A stretch of DNA of 64,000 nt, taken from Aquibacillus saliphilus. Its GTDB lineage: Bacteria > Bacillota > Bacilli > Bacillales > Amphibacillaceae. Positions within the stretch are counted from its first letter, which is position 1. Each line of letters starts with the position of its first letter. This document shows positions 7,818 through 16,879 of this stretch, one piece after another. The position numbers and the translations under genes are program-made. The DNA lies in NCBI RefSeq assembly GCF_020404745.1, contig NZ_JAIZAP010000002.1, positions 221,444 to 285,443 of the forward strand, in the 5' to 3' direction. The notes under the pieces are model-generated. The model had not been told where the DNA came from, ran no database searches, and was given only the letters and a program-made list of their open reading frames with translations.

Positions 7818-9161
7818 CTAGATTCTTGTGAAAAGTGATGTTTTCTCTTTTTCACTTGGCGCACTTCCCATTCGTTTAAATACTATGATAACAACTATTA
7901 AACCAATAACTTCCCCGAGCGTTGATGCAATAGACCCATTTAATCCGTTCCACTCAGGAAACAAATTCACAAGAAAAATTAATGCAATGATTACCGTAGT
8001 AAGATTAAGGATTTGCGCTATAAGTATTTTATTTGTTTTTCTTCGTAACATGAAAAAGCCATTCATAAAATCCACCCAAGGAAAAACAATTGTTTTAACA
8101 ATAAAGACTTTTAGTACATTTATCGTCGCTTCTGCTAAGGACGCGTTTGCTCCCATCACGACACCCATAAACCAGGATCCTATAGGAGTAAAACAGAGAG
8201 TGCTAAGTAATATGGATGGTATAAAACTTATCACTATAGTAAACCTAGCTACTTTTTTACCATGTTCTTCATAAAATTGAAGTACTAATTGATGAGTATA
8301 GGAAAAAAAACTTAACACCATTCCAGTTATGCTAATAGCAAGGGCAAAGGAGGCTATCGCCAAATTCTTATCACTTGTTTTGGATAAAAAAACATAAATA
8401 ACAGGAATTAGTAAAGTTTGAGAAATAAAATAAAATAATACCGGGAAGTAAAACCGAGTAACTCCCTTCATTTTCAGCTTTGACCGGCTTCTTTTTTTTC
8501 CATTTAGCAATGACTGTCCTTTCCAAACACTAATAATCGACTCTACAGCCATGCCAATTAAAAAAATCATTGCTCCAGTAAGGCTTGTTATGTACCCAGA
8601 AACAACAAATAAATAAGAAGCAATTAACATTGTCGCAAGTCTTACGACAACCATAATCGTTAGCCACTTCGTTTTTTGCTCCCTAATAATTATTCCTTCG
8701 TATATCCCTCTAATTCCAGAGAGTACCATAACAACCGTTAGTATTTTAAACGTATTTGAGATAGTCTCAACCATATTAGGTTCAGCATTAAACCAATGAA
8801 CAAATACCCAATCACCAATTGCTGTAAATCCCAAAATAAAACAGATAAGCAAAACAGCAGCCACAACATATAGTAAAAATAGGAAAAGCACCTTAAAGGA
8901 CTTTTTATCCTTTACCAATGCAGAGCATGTTTGTCTAAAGATTATTAACGGCTTCTCTATGATACCAAAAATGGACATAGCAATTGCATAACAGGCGATA
9001 ATAAAGGCTGCATTTTCCCCTCTACTCATCGTTCCATTTATGATTACATGTGTAATGGCAGTTAAACTTGCTGAAAACCCTAAAGGAATAAAGAATGCTA
9101 AAAGTTGGTTATAGGAAAAATGCCCCTCACTTCGCAACGTATCTTCCGCCTTTCGATTCAA
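7818..9161 (-). CDS. MOP-superfamily (MATE-like) membrane transporter
   Basis: A 447-aa protein with about twelve hydrophobic segments. The opening (FFIPLGFSASLTAITHVIIN) and the internal GIRGIYEGIIIREQKTKW loop suggest the multidrug/oligosaccharidyl-lipid/polysaccharide flippase superfamily. The pattern resembles ANKH/MatE-type exporters more than classical Na-driven MATE pumps (judged from memory). The TTG start has a weak ribosome site, and a second TTG eight codons on is possible. The divergent neighbour is fosB. Substrate unknown. Confidence 0.75.
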   Translation of the reverse strand: MNRKAEDTLRSEGHFSYNQLLAFFIPLGFSASLTAITHVIINGTMSRGENAAFIIACYAIAMSIFGIIEKPLIIFRQTCSALVKDKKSFKVLFLFLLYVVAAVLLICFILGFTAIGDWVFVHWFNAEPNMVETISNTFKILTVVMVLSGIRGIYEGIIIREQKTKWLTIMVVVRLATMLIASYLFVVSGYITSLTGAMIFLIGMAVESIISVWKGQSLLNGKKRSRSKLKMKGVTRFYFPVLFYFISQTLLIPVIYVFLSKTSDKNLAIASFALAISITGMVLSFFSYTHQLVLQFYEEHGKKVARFTIVISFIPSILLSTLCFTPIGSWFMGVVMGANASLAEATINVLKVFIVKTIVFPWVDFMNGFFMLRRKTNKILIAQILNLTTVIIALIFLVNLFPEWNGLNGSIASTLGEVIGLIVVIIVFKRMGSAPSEKEKTSLFTRI

Positions 9162-9416
9162 CTCTAGTATTGCCCCAGCATTAAGAAGTTATTGTACTTC
9201 ATATCCATTTTGTTATACCTTTCCCTATGGATATTCAAAGGTATTTATAGTTAAACTTAGACACTTTAACGATTTCTTTTTTTAATAAGAAGAACAAATG
9301 GAATTTTATGTTAAAATGATATGTGAACTTATGTACTTAAAGTAAAGATTCAGAATAAGACTTGTTTTCTTTGTAAGATGGTAATAGTAATAAGTTTAAA
9401 ATTGAGGTGATACGGT

Positions 9417-9836
9417 GTGGTAAAAGGGCTTAATCATTTTTTGTTTTCAGTGTCTAATTTAGAGGATTCGGTTGAGTTTTATAAAAATGTGTTTGATGCA
9501 AAGTTGTTAGTTAAGGGAAGAAGGACTGCCTATTTTGATTTAAATGAAATATGGCTCGCACTTAATGAAGAAAAAGGTATTCCTCGTAATGAAGTTAGTC
9601 AATCATATACACATATAGCTTTTTCAATAGAAGAAACAGAATTTGATAGTATGTACTATAAATTACAAGAATTGAATGTAAACATATTGTCAGGTCGTCC
9701 AAGAGACGAAAGAGATAAAAAATCGATTTACTTTACTGACCCAGATGGTCATAAGTTTGAATTTCATACAGGAACTTTACAAGACAGGTTGGATTATTAC
9801 AAAAAAGAAAAAATACATATGGAGTTTTACAATTAA
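9417..9836 (+). CDS. fosB: FosB metallothiol transferase (fosfomycin resistance)
   Basis: Mn/Mg-dependent enzyme that opens the fosfomycin epoxide with bacillithiol. It is 139 aa, the family length, with a GTG start after GAGGTGA. The metal ligands His7, His66 and Glu115 sit at exactly the positions known for FosB, and the C-terminal [14 protein letters not shown] block is intact. Residue 9 is Leu, not the Cys of some B. cereus and Staphylococcus enzymes. Chromosomal fosB is common in Bacillaceae, so recent transfer need not be assumed. Confidence 0.95.
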   Translation: MVKGLNHFLFSVSNLEDSVEFYKNVFDAKLLVKGRRTAYFDLNEIWLALNEEKGIPRNEVSQSYTHIAFSIEETEFDSMYYKLQELNVNILSGRPRDERDKKSIYFTDPDGHKFEFHTGTLQDRLDYYKKEKIHMEFYN

Positions 9837-9938
9837 ATTATTTTCTTGTACAAGCAACAGGTTGCTTTGTAGAGGTTGTGAAGGATTAGACTTAAACAAA
9901 TGGGTGAGATTAATAAATTTATAAAATGGGGAGTTCAT

Positions 9939-10061
9939 ATGTGGATTTTACTACTACTTGTTGTTATAGGTGTCGGTACTATTGTGGGACTTCTAAAAGA
10001 ACAGTCAAATCAAAACAAAAAAATCATTAAAATACTTGAAGATATAAATAAAAACAAATAA
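9939..10061 (+). CDS. Forty-residue membrane microprotein
   Basis: A single hydrophobic helix (WILLLLVVIGVGTIVGL) followed by a charged Lys/Asn tail. The ribosome site GGGGAG is six bases before ATG. After its TAA the same frame stays open for 33 more codons, giving a helical-looking segment (GRSIGEMAEKLNETYKE), so it may be the first half of a longer protein broken by a nonsense codon. Confidence 0.55.
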   Translation: MWILLLLVVIGVGTIVGLLKEQSNQNKKIIKILEDINKNK

Positions 10062-10156
10062 TGCTGTTCATCAAAGGGTACAATTGCGAACAAAGCAGGT
10101 CGTTCTATTGGTGAAATGGCAGAAAAATTGAATGAGACATATAAGGAGGTAGATAT

Positions 10157-11056
10157 ATGTCAGAATTGCTGAGTCTTAGAAAAATAAGTGTTTGGTCAGT
10201 TATAGGTAAAATTGTTTTGTTGATGGTGTTAAGTTTCCTAGCTTTATTATTTTTAGATTTTACTTCGAATATTGATTTAAATAGAATAAATGATTTATAT
10301 TCTGTAATTATATATGTAGGTACAATATTCATTTTATTTCGTTCCTTTAAAGTAAAAGGAATAAAGAGAGAACACATTATTGGTAATGTATCTATCCGAC
10401 ATAAAGGATGGATAAAATACATATCTACGCTATTATTCATAATGGTATTTTCGGTCTTTTCGTTTTTGGCATTGCTTTATTTGATTACAGGAATGTATGA
10501 AGAACTTATTCAAGAGGTACTTTCAACAACAAATGAACCTCAGAATCCAGTTGGAATTCCAATACTTTTATCAACTTTTATTATTACTGTTATATTGGCA
10601 CCATTCGCAGAAGAATTATTATTTAGAGGTTTTTTATTTAATCGATGGGGAGTAACAATTGGTCTTGGAAAAGCAATGATGATTAGTTCTATTGTTTTTT
10701 CACTTATTCATTTTAATGGGGGTTTCATTGGACAATTTATTTTCAGCATATTCGTTTGCATCATTTATGTAAAGACAAAAAAACTTATTATTCCAATTAT
10801 TCTGCACGGGTTGAATAATTTAATAGCTATGATTCCTGAAATTCTGGATTTTATCTTGTATTCCCAAACAGAGTCAATTAAAGAACCAGATCCGGGGGAA
10901 CTAGAACAATTATTGAATTATTTGCGATTAGCCCTTGGGATAAGTACCATTTTTTTTATTATTTTAATTCCTATTATGATTTATATACTTTATCGACTGT
11001 ATCCAAAAGGAGTTAAGGTAACTCCATATGAAGTTAATAAATTGAAAAGCGCCTAA
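10157..11056 (+). CDS. CPBP-family intramembrane metalloprotease
   Basis: A 299-aa polytopic membrane protein with all family motifs: Glu152-Glu153 and Arg157 in AEELLFRG, His185 in LIHFNGG, and His217 with Asn in LHGLNN. These form the metal centre of CAAX-processing/bacteriocin-immunity proteases. Eight membrane segments are visible. GGAGG precedes the ATG. Members act in prenyl-protein cleavage or bacteriocin self-immunity; no bacteriocin gene is visible nearby. Confidence 0.92.
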   Translation: MSELLSLRKISVWSVIGKIVLLMVLSFLALLFLDFTSNIDLNRINDLYSVIIYVGTIFILFRSFKVKGIKREHIIGNVSIRHKGWIKYISTLLFIMVFSVFSFLALLYLITGMYEELIQEVLSTTNEPQNPVGIPILLSTFIITVILAPFAEELLFRGFLFNRWGVTIGLGKAMMISSIVFSLIHFNGGFIGQFIFSIFVCIIYVKTKKLIIPIILHGLNNLIAMIPEILDFILYSQTESIKEPDPGELEQLLNYLRLALGISTIFFIILIPIMIYILYRLYPKGVKVTPYEVNKLKSA

Positions 11057-11089
11057 TTGCACCAACGGGTGCTTGAACGAAAGAAGGGC

Positions 11090-11340
11090 CGTTAAGCAGA
11101 CAGTTCCTATACTTATTCAAGTAAAGTGTGCTTATCTACAGTATCAGTTCTAGTATGTTAATTGAATCCCTCTCTTATCTTTGTGCTACATGAACGCTAA
11201 GATAAGTGGATAGGAACTTAGCTGGAGCTTCTGTGGGCATGTTTGACCTGAAAGCTGAAGCCCTTGGTTCATCAGACGACCAAGCCTATCATGCCCCCTT
11301 CACATAGAGTCCGATTTTTATTAACGGTCGGAACTATAAA
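11090..11340. ncRNA. Intergenic region with nested inverted repeats, possible structured RNA
   Basis: No gene with a ribosome site lies here, but the sequence is full of perfect complementary arms. AGTTCCTAT (11102) pairs with ATAGGAACT (11210) around a hairpin CTTATCTT/AAGATAAG (11174/11199). Next comes GGGCATG (11235) with CATGCCC (11290), enclosing CTTGGT/ACCAAG (11263/11279). Then AGTCCGA (11308) pairs with TCGGAACT (11328). The nested order looks like a folded RNA or the non-coding end of a mobile element. It matches no riboswitch I know, and the strand is undecided. Confidence 0.4.
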
Positions 11341-11587
11341 TACTTACTGTAAATAATGGCAGGTTAGTGGAATGGTTCAAACCATAGTATAACGCTGATA
11401 ATTGTGTTAAATTAATCTAAATAAGAACTAGTATTCTTCTAATATCGGGTGTACTTCAAAAAAGAGGATAATTTTATAGGGGGAAAGTGATCATTGGAAA
11501 GGTTATTTGAATGTCTCAGTTTAAAATGCCAACCCTTTTCAAGACCTTATAATTACCTAAAAAGGGGAGTTAGAGGAGCTTAACTCT

Positions 11588-11758
11588 GTGCAACAATTAA
11601 TTTATTCTTTTGCTAACGAAAATTACAGCGTAGAATCAACTATAAATTTTAACGGTAATTCACCTTTTGAAAAAATTTTAAAAGCAGTAATTTCTGAGAA
11701 TGAAATTAAAAGAGACGATTGTAAAATAAGCAAGAGAAAATTTGGGATAAAGTGGTAG
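11588..11758 (+). CDS. Small ORF, possible gene remnant
   Basis: A 56-codon frame with a GTG start nine bases after GGAG. The peptide is hydrophilic and ends KRKFGIKWW. It lies between the structured region and an SDR gene. No family recognised; it may be the decayed 5' or 3' part of a larger gene. Confidence 0.3.
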   Translation: MQQLIYSFANENYSVESTINFNGNSPFEKILKAVISENEIKRDDCKISKRKFGIKW

Positions 11759-11797
11759 TTATGCTTTACACCTATTCAAAGGAAGTGGTGGGTTTTT

Positions 11798-12571
11798 GTG
11801 GAACAATTGAATGAAAAAATTGCTTTAGTTACCGGTGTAAGCCGTGAAAAAGGAATAGGAGCTGCTATATGTAGAGAATTGGCGAGTTCAAACTATCACA
11901 TATTTTTTACTTATTGGACAGGATATGATAAAAAAATGCCTTGGACAATGGATTTAGAGGAGCCTAAATTGTTGGAAGAAGAGTTAAAAGAAAATGGCGT
12001 TAAGGTATCAAAAATGGAATTAGATTTAACTCAAAATGACGCACCGCAAAAACTATTCAAAACAGTTTATCAAACTATAGGCTATCCTGATATCCTAATT
12101 AACAATGCCGCATATTCTACGAACAATGACTTTTTAAGTTTAACAGTTGAAGAGTTAGATCAACATTATATGGTAAATATTCGAGCAACAACAATGTTAA
12201 GTTGTGCATTTGCTGAAGGATTCAATAAAAAATCTGGTGGAAGAATTATTAATATTACCTCTGGTCAGTTTCAAGGTCCAATGCCTGGTGAATTAGCCTA
12301 TGCGACTACAAAAGGAGCCGTAGATGCACTAACGGTTACATTGTCTGCTGAGTTAGCCTCCCTGGGAATAACAGTAAACGCTATTAATCCTGGGCCGACA
12401 GATACAGGTTGGATGACAGAAGAAATTAAAAGTAAATTAAAACCAATGTTTCCGTTTGGAAGAGTAGGCGAACCAAAAGATGTTGCAAGAACAATAAAGT
12501 TTTTAGTAAGTGATGAGGCAGAGTGGATTACAGGTCAGGTGATTCATTCAGAAGGTGGATTTAAAAGGTAG
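11798..12571 (+). CDS. SDR-family oxidoreductase (FabG-like)
   Basis: Classical short-chain dehydrogenase of 257 aa with a GTG start. The nucleotide-binding motif TGVSREKGIG is slightly unusual. NNAAYS follows, and the catalytic triad Ser155, Tyr168 and Lys172 (YATTK) is present, as is the late NPGPTDTGWM loop. An NAD(P)-dependent alcohol/ketone reaction is expected; the substrate is unknown. The C-terminal GQVIHSEGGFKR is the usual family ending. Confidence 0.9.
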   Translation: MEQLNEKIALVTGVSREKGIGAAICRELASSNYHIFFTYWTGYDKKMPWTMDLEEPKLLEEELKENGVKVSKMELDLTQNDAPQKLFKTVYQTIGYPDILINNAAYSTNNDFLSLTVEELDQHYMVNIRATTMLSCAFAEGFNKKSGGRIINITSGQFQGPMPGELAYATTKGAVDALTVTLSAELASLGITVNAINPGPTDTGWMTEEIKSKLKPMFPFGRVGEPKDVARTIKFLVSDEAEWITGQVIHSEGGFKR

Positions 12572-12642
12572 ATACTCTAAGGAATTTTTTATTAAAGAGA
12601 TCTACTTTGGTGTTGCATTAAATGGTGCGTTACTTCAAAATC

Positions 12643-12667
12643 AAGCTGTCTTAAAAGGCGGCTTTTA
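12643..12667 (+). terminator. Weak intrinsic terminator after SDR gene
   Basis: AAGCTGTC and GGCGGCTT form an eight-pair stem with two G-U pairs and a six-base loop, then TT. The same stretch is also open in one frame (LNGALLQNQAVLKGGF then stop), which may be chance or a coding remnant. Confidence 0.5.
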
Positions 12668-12738
12668 ATGTTGTACTAAGGGGTTAGATAATGAAAATGT
12701 CGAAATACTTGTATTATAAAAGATAGGAGGAATTTATT

Positions 12739-12933
12739 TTGTTTTTATTATCAGTAATAGGTGGAATACATATAGGGGATGTTATCGTTCAATTAATTTC
12801 TCTATTACTTCTAATTGCTTTAGTTATAGGGATTATTTCATTGATTGTTATCTTTAACAAAAGAAATAAACGACTAAATAAACTAGAAGAAAAATTAGAT
12901 AAGGTAATGACGGATAAAGAAATGAAAAAATAA
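12739..12933 (+). CDS. DUF4083-like small membrane protein
   Basis: A 64-aa protein with a TTG start after AGGAGGAA. One long hydrophobic helix (about residues 13-41) is followed by a basic and coiled-coil tail (RNKRLNKLEEKLDKVM). This one-helix-plus-coil layout, with the GDVIVQLISLLLL start, matches DUF4083 proteins of Bacillaceae, whose role is unknown. Confidence 0.75.
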   Translation: MFLLSVIGGIHIGDVIVQLISLLLLIALVIGIISLIVIFNKRNKRLNKLEEKLDKVMTDKEMKK

Positions 12934-13433
12934 TAGTGTTATTAAGAAACTGGAGATTATCTTCAATTAAACTTTATACTTTTATGTGTAGACAAAAAAA
13001 TGTTGTTATTGACAGATTTAACCACTTCCTTTCTAGCTGAAATGCTATTATTCTGGATCAATAGTCATACCAACACCAATATCATTTTTCTGCCATTTCC
13101 GCTGTTGGCTGAAATGCAAAGAATATTGGTTTTCTAATAAGGAATACCACCTTTATGTAAATTATCTATTATTTAATTTATAAGCTACTGCTATTTATGG
13201 TGCTAAAGATACTGCTTTTTAATTTATTATTTCACCTGTTTTTTACACTTTCTCCACGGCATCGGAACTATTTAGTTAAAATTGGCGACATTTTTACTAA
13301 TAATGCTCTGTTTGATTGTATGCCAGCTCATGGTATAATGAAAAACTTAGGATGATTACGACTTTTGCTCATAATTGAACGGAAATGCCAAGAAAGCTTC
13401 CGCTAAAGCGATGAAATTTGGAGGTGTAAGAGT
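12934..13433. other. Intergenic stretch with likely decayed coding traces
   Basis: Five hundred bases without a supported gene. On the minus strand a short open stretch reading DIGVGMTIDPE occurs around 13050-13090, possibly an eroded gene end. No terminator or riboswitch was recognised. Confidence 0.35.
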
Positions 13434-13643
13434 TTGAATAAACGATGGACAATCGATAAAATTAATGAATTTGTTGAGAAAAACTCGGATAGTAAGTTAC
13501 TAACGACGGAGTATCACGGATTTTCTCAAAAATTACTATTTAAATGTGCGTGTGGAAACAATTTCGAAAAATCATTTACCAAATTTAAAAATAAAAACCA
13601 ACGTAAATGTGATGTTTGCCAACCACCAAAAGCGTCAAACTAA
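13434..13643 (+). CDS. Small zinc-ribbon protein
   Basis: A 69-aa protein with a TTG start after GGAGGTG. It contains a basic N-terminal helix and a zinc-ribbon-like pair, CACG near residue 41 and CDVC near residue 61. The layout (EYHGFSQKLLFKCACGN then RKCDVC) resembles the treble-clef repeats found beside homing endonucleases and phage genes, where they bind DNA. No nuclease domain is attached here, so it may be a remnant or a stand-alone DNA-binding module. Confidence 0.65.
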   Translation: MNKRWTIDKINEFVEKNSDSKLLTTEYHGFSQKLLFKCACGNNFEKSFTKFKNKNQRKCDVCQPPKASN

Positions 13644-13662
13644 GTATATAGTCAATAAATAA

Positions 13663-13699
13663 AGTGCCGATCTCTATTATTTAGAAGTTGGCACTATTT
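13663..13699 (+). terminator. Hairpin after zinc-ribbon gene
   Basis: AGTGCCGA and TTGGCACT form an eight-pair stem with one G-U, followed by ATTTATATTTT. A weak intrinsic terminator. Confidence 0.55.
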
Positions 13700-13817
13700 A
13701 TATTTTGGGGGTAATCATATAAAAGTAAGGCATGTGTTAAGTCCGCCTTTTGTGATTTAAAAGAGTAGTCCTATTTTTCTACTATAATTCATAGAGTAGA
13801 ACTAGGAGGTGCTGTAA

Positions 13818-14282
13818 ATGGTTAATCATGGTAAAGAAATATTTCAGGATTACGTTCCCCAGCTCATGACTATTATTGTAAGTTTAGCGTTAGCTATTGT
13901 TGCAAAACAATTATCTGGAGATATAGCGAACACGCCATTAATACCTTTTATAACGGATCATTATGGATTGATTTTTAATAGTGAACATTTGAGTATTCTG
14001 CACAATGTTTTGATACCTTTTATCATGTATTTATTTTCTTGTGGGTTACTACTATGGATGGGAATTACCAATTTGGTTACATATAACGAAACGGGTGCCA
14101 AGTCATTAATGTTCTTAAAAATACTTTTAGGATTCTTCCAACTTTTGCTTTTTGGAATACTTATCTTTTTTGACGCGAAATTATTTTCCTATTTTATGTT
14201 ATTAGTATTCACGGTAATAATACTAGTTGATATTCTCAACTATGCAGCATCTTTTCATGAGGTGGAGACAAAACATAAATAG
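13818..14282 (+). CDS. Hypothetical membrane protein
   Basis: A 154-aa protein with four hydrophobic segments (about residues 13-30, 64-85, 97-118, 123-143) and a charged tail. GGAGGTG precedes the ATG. No family recognised. It stands alone; promoter elements were not assigned. Confidence 0.65.
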   Translation: MVNHGKEIFQDYVPQLMTIIVSLALAIVAKQLSGDIANTPLIPFITDHYGLIFNSEHLSILHNVLIPFIMYLFSCGLLLWMGITNLVTYNETGAKSLMFLKILLGFFQLLLFGILIFFDAKLFSYFMLLVFTVIILVDILNYAASFHEVETKHK

Positions 14283-14448
14283 TTACACAGAAATCATTAG
14301 TAGAGAAAAACCATTAAGTAACAAGAGGATCGTAAATTAACGAACTTTTTTCTGTTTTCCTACATATCCCTTGCTTAAACACTACTTTTGTAGTAGATTG
14401 AATTCTTGTGGTATGGAAAGAAAACTCAAGTAAGGGAATGTAGAAAAG

Positions 14449-14589
14449 ATGAGTGGTTTAAAACATTTAAGTAATGATTTATTGATTGATTCGTAATTAA
14501 AAGCTATATCATTGAAATTAGAAAGCGGTTTCATTGATTTGCTTTTAAATGAAATCACTACAAGAGGAATAGAGTCGAGAATTAATTAG
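14449..14589 (+). pseudogene. sda: sda-like sporulation-kinase inhibitor broken by a nonsense codon
   Basis: The frame reads MSGLKHLSNDLLIDS, stop, LKAISLKLESGFIDLLLNEI, TTRGIESRIN, stop. This follows Bacillus Sda (LSDELLIESYFKATEMNL, then FIELIENEIKRR) residue by residue. Sda is a 46-aa hairpin protein that blocks the autokinase KinA when replication is disturbed. The Tyr codon of the SY pair is TAA here, at 14494-14496, while everything else stays in frame. A GGGAATG ribosome site is present. The gene is either dead or carries a sequencing error. Assignment is from recalled Sda sequence. Confidence 0.75.
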
Positions 14590-14715
14590 AATTTAGTTCT
14601 TTTTTGATTTAATGAATTTTTAAAATTATTTATATAACTTAAGTGAACGTCAATTTGATTCAAGTCTTAGACACAATATAACTCTAGTATTCTTGTGGAC
14701 TAAACTTAAGGTACT
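14583..14715 (-). repeat. Degenerate copy of the segment at 19170-19390
   Basis: Starting at AGAATTAATTAGAATTTAGTTC, this stretch resembles 19180-19385 at many points: GTCAATTTGA versus ATCAATTTGA, CTAGTATTCTTGT versus CAAGTATTCTTAT, and GGTACTATATAA in both. On the minus strand the second copy encodes an intact 43-aa peptide. This copy keeps only fragments (DLNQIDVHLSYINNFKNSLN), interrupted elsewhere, so it looks like the decayed duplicate. Confidence 0.55.
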
Positions 14716-14883
14716 ATATAAACACTAATCAACAGGTCGCTGAGAAACTGTTTTTATATTTTGTATATATTATATTCTAAGCGCGAAAGGCAAAACGTTA
14801 GAAGTTTAATCTTAATTATTTTTTAACCATGAGAACTGTATAAATGGTTACTTCTTTTAATTTCCCCCGTATTATTCTGCAAA

Positions 14884-14906
14884 CAAAAGCACCACAATTG
14901 TGGTGC
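14884..14906 (-). terminator. Terminator of the DUF2161 gene
   Basis: A perfect 18-base palindrome GCACCACAATTGTGGTGC, followed on the minus strand by TTTTGTTTG, just downstream of the minus-strand gene. Confidence 0.75.
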
Positions 14907-14932
14907 AAATATACACACTTTAAGACTCTTTT

Positions 14933-15646
14933 TCATTCTTTTCTATAATAAGACAAAAGCTCGGGATATTCCTTCAGCTCTTTTTTGCCTTTAGCACTAA
15001 GAACATAGATTCCTCGTCTAATTCGATCAAACCATCCATAATAGTTCTTGGTTAAAATTGATGCCGTTTTTTTACCGGTTCCCATGTCAGTTAATGCCTT
15101 TGGAGATAGTTCACCAGCATCATCAAGGTAACAAGCGATTTGAATACAGTTCTCTCGGTAAGCGGTCATGATTTGTGTTCTGGTTGTTCCGCCTATATTG
15201 AAATCGGCACTTCGTCCATCAATTTCTTTTAATAATTCTTGTCGCTTACGTTTGTTTTGACCTGTACTTTTTTTGGGGTTAGTTGGTGTTGGTTCAAAAA
15301 TAATCTCTGTTTTACTAGCTTTTCCTGAAAATGAAACGAGAATTAGCCCTAAGTCCAATCTTTTTACTAACCGGCGTATATCTGTCCATCGTTTTGATCT
15401 TGGTTTGTACTTTGGTTTTGGGACGGCAATGTAGACAAGCTCCGATAAGCGCTGTCTCTTTGTTGCTTGGATGAGTAAATCAATACTTAAATTTAGTTTT
15501 AATTCAATGATGATTAACTCATCATCTTTGACTATTGCCATATCACAATCTTTTACTTCTCCATAGACTTGATAACCTTCCCGTACAAAGTGAGTCTGGA
15601 TGGGTTTATATAAATCAGACTCTTGAATCTTTTTTGTTTCCTTCAT
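14933..15646 (-). CDS. DUF2161 putative PD-(D/E)XK-type phosphodiesterase
   Basis: A 237-aa soluble protein. The N-terminal part carries a nuclease-like core: GEVKDCDMAIVKDDELIIIE followed by LKL, with the D...ExK pattern of the restriction-endonuclease fold. The middle is basic (KPKYKPRSKRW), and the C-terminal half (TQIMTAYRENCIQIACYL then GTGKKTASILTKNYYGWFDR) looks like a winged-helix region. This is the domain order of DUF2161 phosphodiesterase-like proteins of Bacillaceae. Biological substrate unknown. It sits in an eroded accessory region. Confidence 0.8.
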   Translation of the reverse strand: MKETKKIQESDLYKPIQTHFVREGYQVYGEVKDCDMAIVKDDELIIIELKLNLSIDLLIQATKRQRLSELVYIAVPKPKYKPRSKRWTDIRRLVKRLDLGLILVSFSGKASKTEIIFEPTPTNPKKSTGQNKRKRQELLKEIDGRSADFNIGGTTRTQIMTAYRENCIQIACYLDDAGELSPKALTDMGTGKKTASILTKNYYGWFDRIRRGIYVLSAKGKKELKEYPELLSYYRKE

Positions 15647-16142
15647 ATGTATGCACCGTCCAATTTAACTATTTCAACTCTAATTTTATCATAAATGTCT
15701 TCTAGTTAAATTAAACAAATACAACTTATAGTAATGTCGTTGATTATCATTCAAATTTTGATTTATTTTATATAAGTTAACTATTCAATCCAAGGAAGAA
15801 GTAGTGGATGAAAACTGTAATGTGTCTGATATCAAATAGCTATACCAAGACTATTGGTTTTTATTTAAATGATATCCGAATATAATATAAATAAGGGCAC
15901 TGGTGGTATCCAGTCTTGAAATAATTATTAGGACTGCTGTTTAAAGTACACTTGGCCAAATCCTGATTAGCGCTATTATGGATGCACTTGAAATTACTTT
16001 TGCTAGTAATCATGTTCAGTCTAATATTCTTTATTTATAGTGTTTCTTTGCGTGCAGAACCAGTTTTATTTTCTCATCTTAAGACTAATGTTAAAATAAA
16101 TAGAACAAGAGTAGAACAGTGTATTAATAGGAGGCATCAACT
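15647..16142. other. Intergenic stretch before the flavin reductase
   Basis: About 500 AT-rich bases containing no supported gene. It separates divergent genes, so promoters for both are expected. A TGATTATCATTCA element near 15740 is only a partial Fur-box match and is not claimed. Confidence 0.4.
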
Positions 16143-16685
16143 ATGAAGCTTGTAGGTATTTCAGGATCATTAGCGGGTTGGAAGACAAACGTAGCTGTCC
16201 ATAATGCTCTAGAGGCAGTAAAATCTTTCGACGCAACGGTTCAAACAGAATTAATTGATTTAAGAGACTATGAGGTCGAGTTTGTTAATGGTGATCCGTT
16301 AGCTTATTATAATGAAGATACATTTAAAGTGGTAAATAAAGTGTTAAATGCTGACTTCTTGGTGATTGGAACGCCAATTTATCAAGCATCCATTTCTGGC
16401 GTATTAAAAAATCTACTCGATCACCTACCAGTAGATGCTTTTAATCGTAAAGTAACTGGTATGGTAACAACAGGAGAGATTGAAAAACACTTTCTTGTGT
16501 CTGAATATCAATTGAAACCGATTCTTTCCTATTTGAAAGGATTGGTACCTAGTAGCAACATTTTTATTCATAATGATTCATTTAGTGATGAGAATGAACT
16601 ATTTGATGATCAAGTACTAGAACGATTAAATGCGTTTGCTAAAGAAATGGTTTCTTTGCAGCAAAGTATTGAACAAAGAAAATAA
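16143..16685 (+). CDS. NADPH-dependent FMN reductase
   Basis: A 180-aa flavodoxin-fold reductase. The FMN-phosphate loop GISGSLAGWKTN is near the N-terminus, and the TPIYQASISGVLKNLLDHLP motif binds the flavin ring. The chosen ATG follows AGGAGG. It supplies reduced FMN or reduces small substrates such as azo dyes and quinones. A paralogue of 188 aa at 44919 is paired with a monooxygenase; this copy has no such partner and ends at a strong terminator. Confidence 0.9.
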   Translation: MKLVGISGSLAGWKTNVAVHNALEAVKSFDATVQTELIDLRDYEVEFVNGDPLAYYNEDTFKVVNKVLNADFLVIGTPIYQASISGVLKNLLDHLPVDAFNRKVTGMVTTGEIEKHFLVSEYQLKPILSYLKGLVPSSNIFIHNDSFSDENELFDDQVLERLNAFAKEMVSLQQSIEQRK

Positions 16686-16749
16686 CATATAGTTCGCTTA
16701 ACAAACCATAAACAACGGATAAATAGTTGTTTGCGAACAGGTTGTAACC

Positions 16750-16781
16750 ATCATGTCAGATACTTGTCTGACATGATTTTT
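16750..16781 (+). terminator. Strong intrinsic terminator
   Basis: An eleven-pair perfect stem ATCATGTCAGA/TCTGACATGAT with a six-base loop, ending in five T. Confidence 0.92.
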
Positions 16782-16879
16782 AACTAGGAAACAAATAACG
16801 GATACACCAGCAGCCTAAAGCTATCTTAACTATTCAGAATTATGGTAATCTTAGGTTAATAATAAGAGGAGTGATTAAG

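Noticed and set aside
11221..11340. T-box or known riboswitch in the structured region
   Set aside because: The conserved T-box sequence and all riboswitch cores I know are missing.
15735..15755. Possible Fur box TGATTATCATTCA
   Set aside because: Too few matches to the 7-1-7 consensus and no iron gene beside it.
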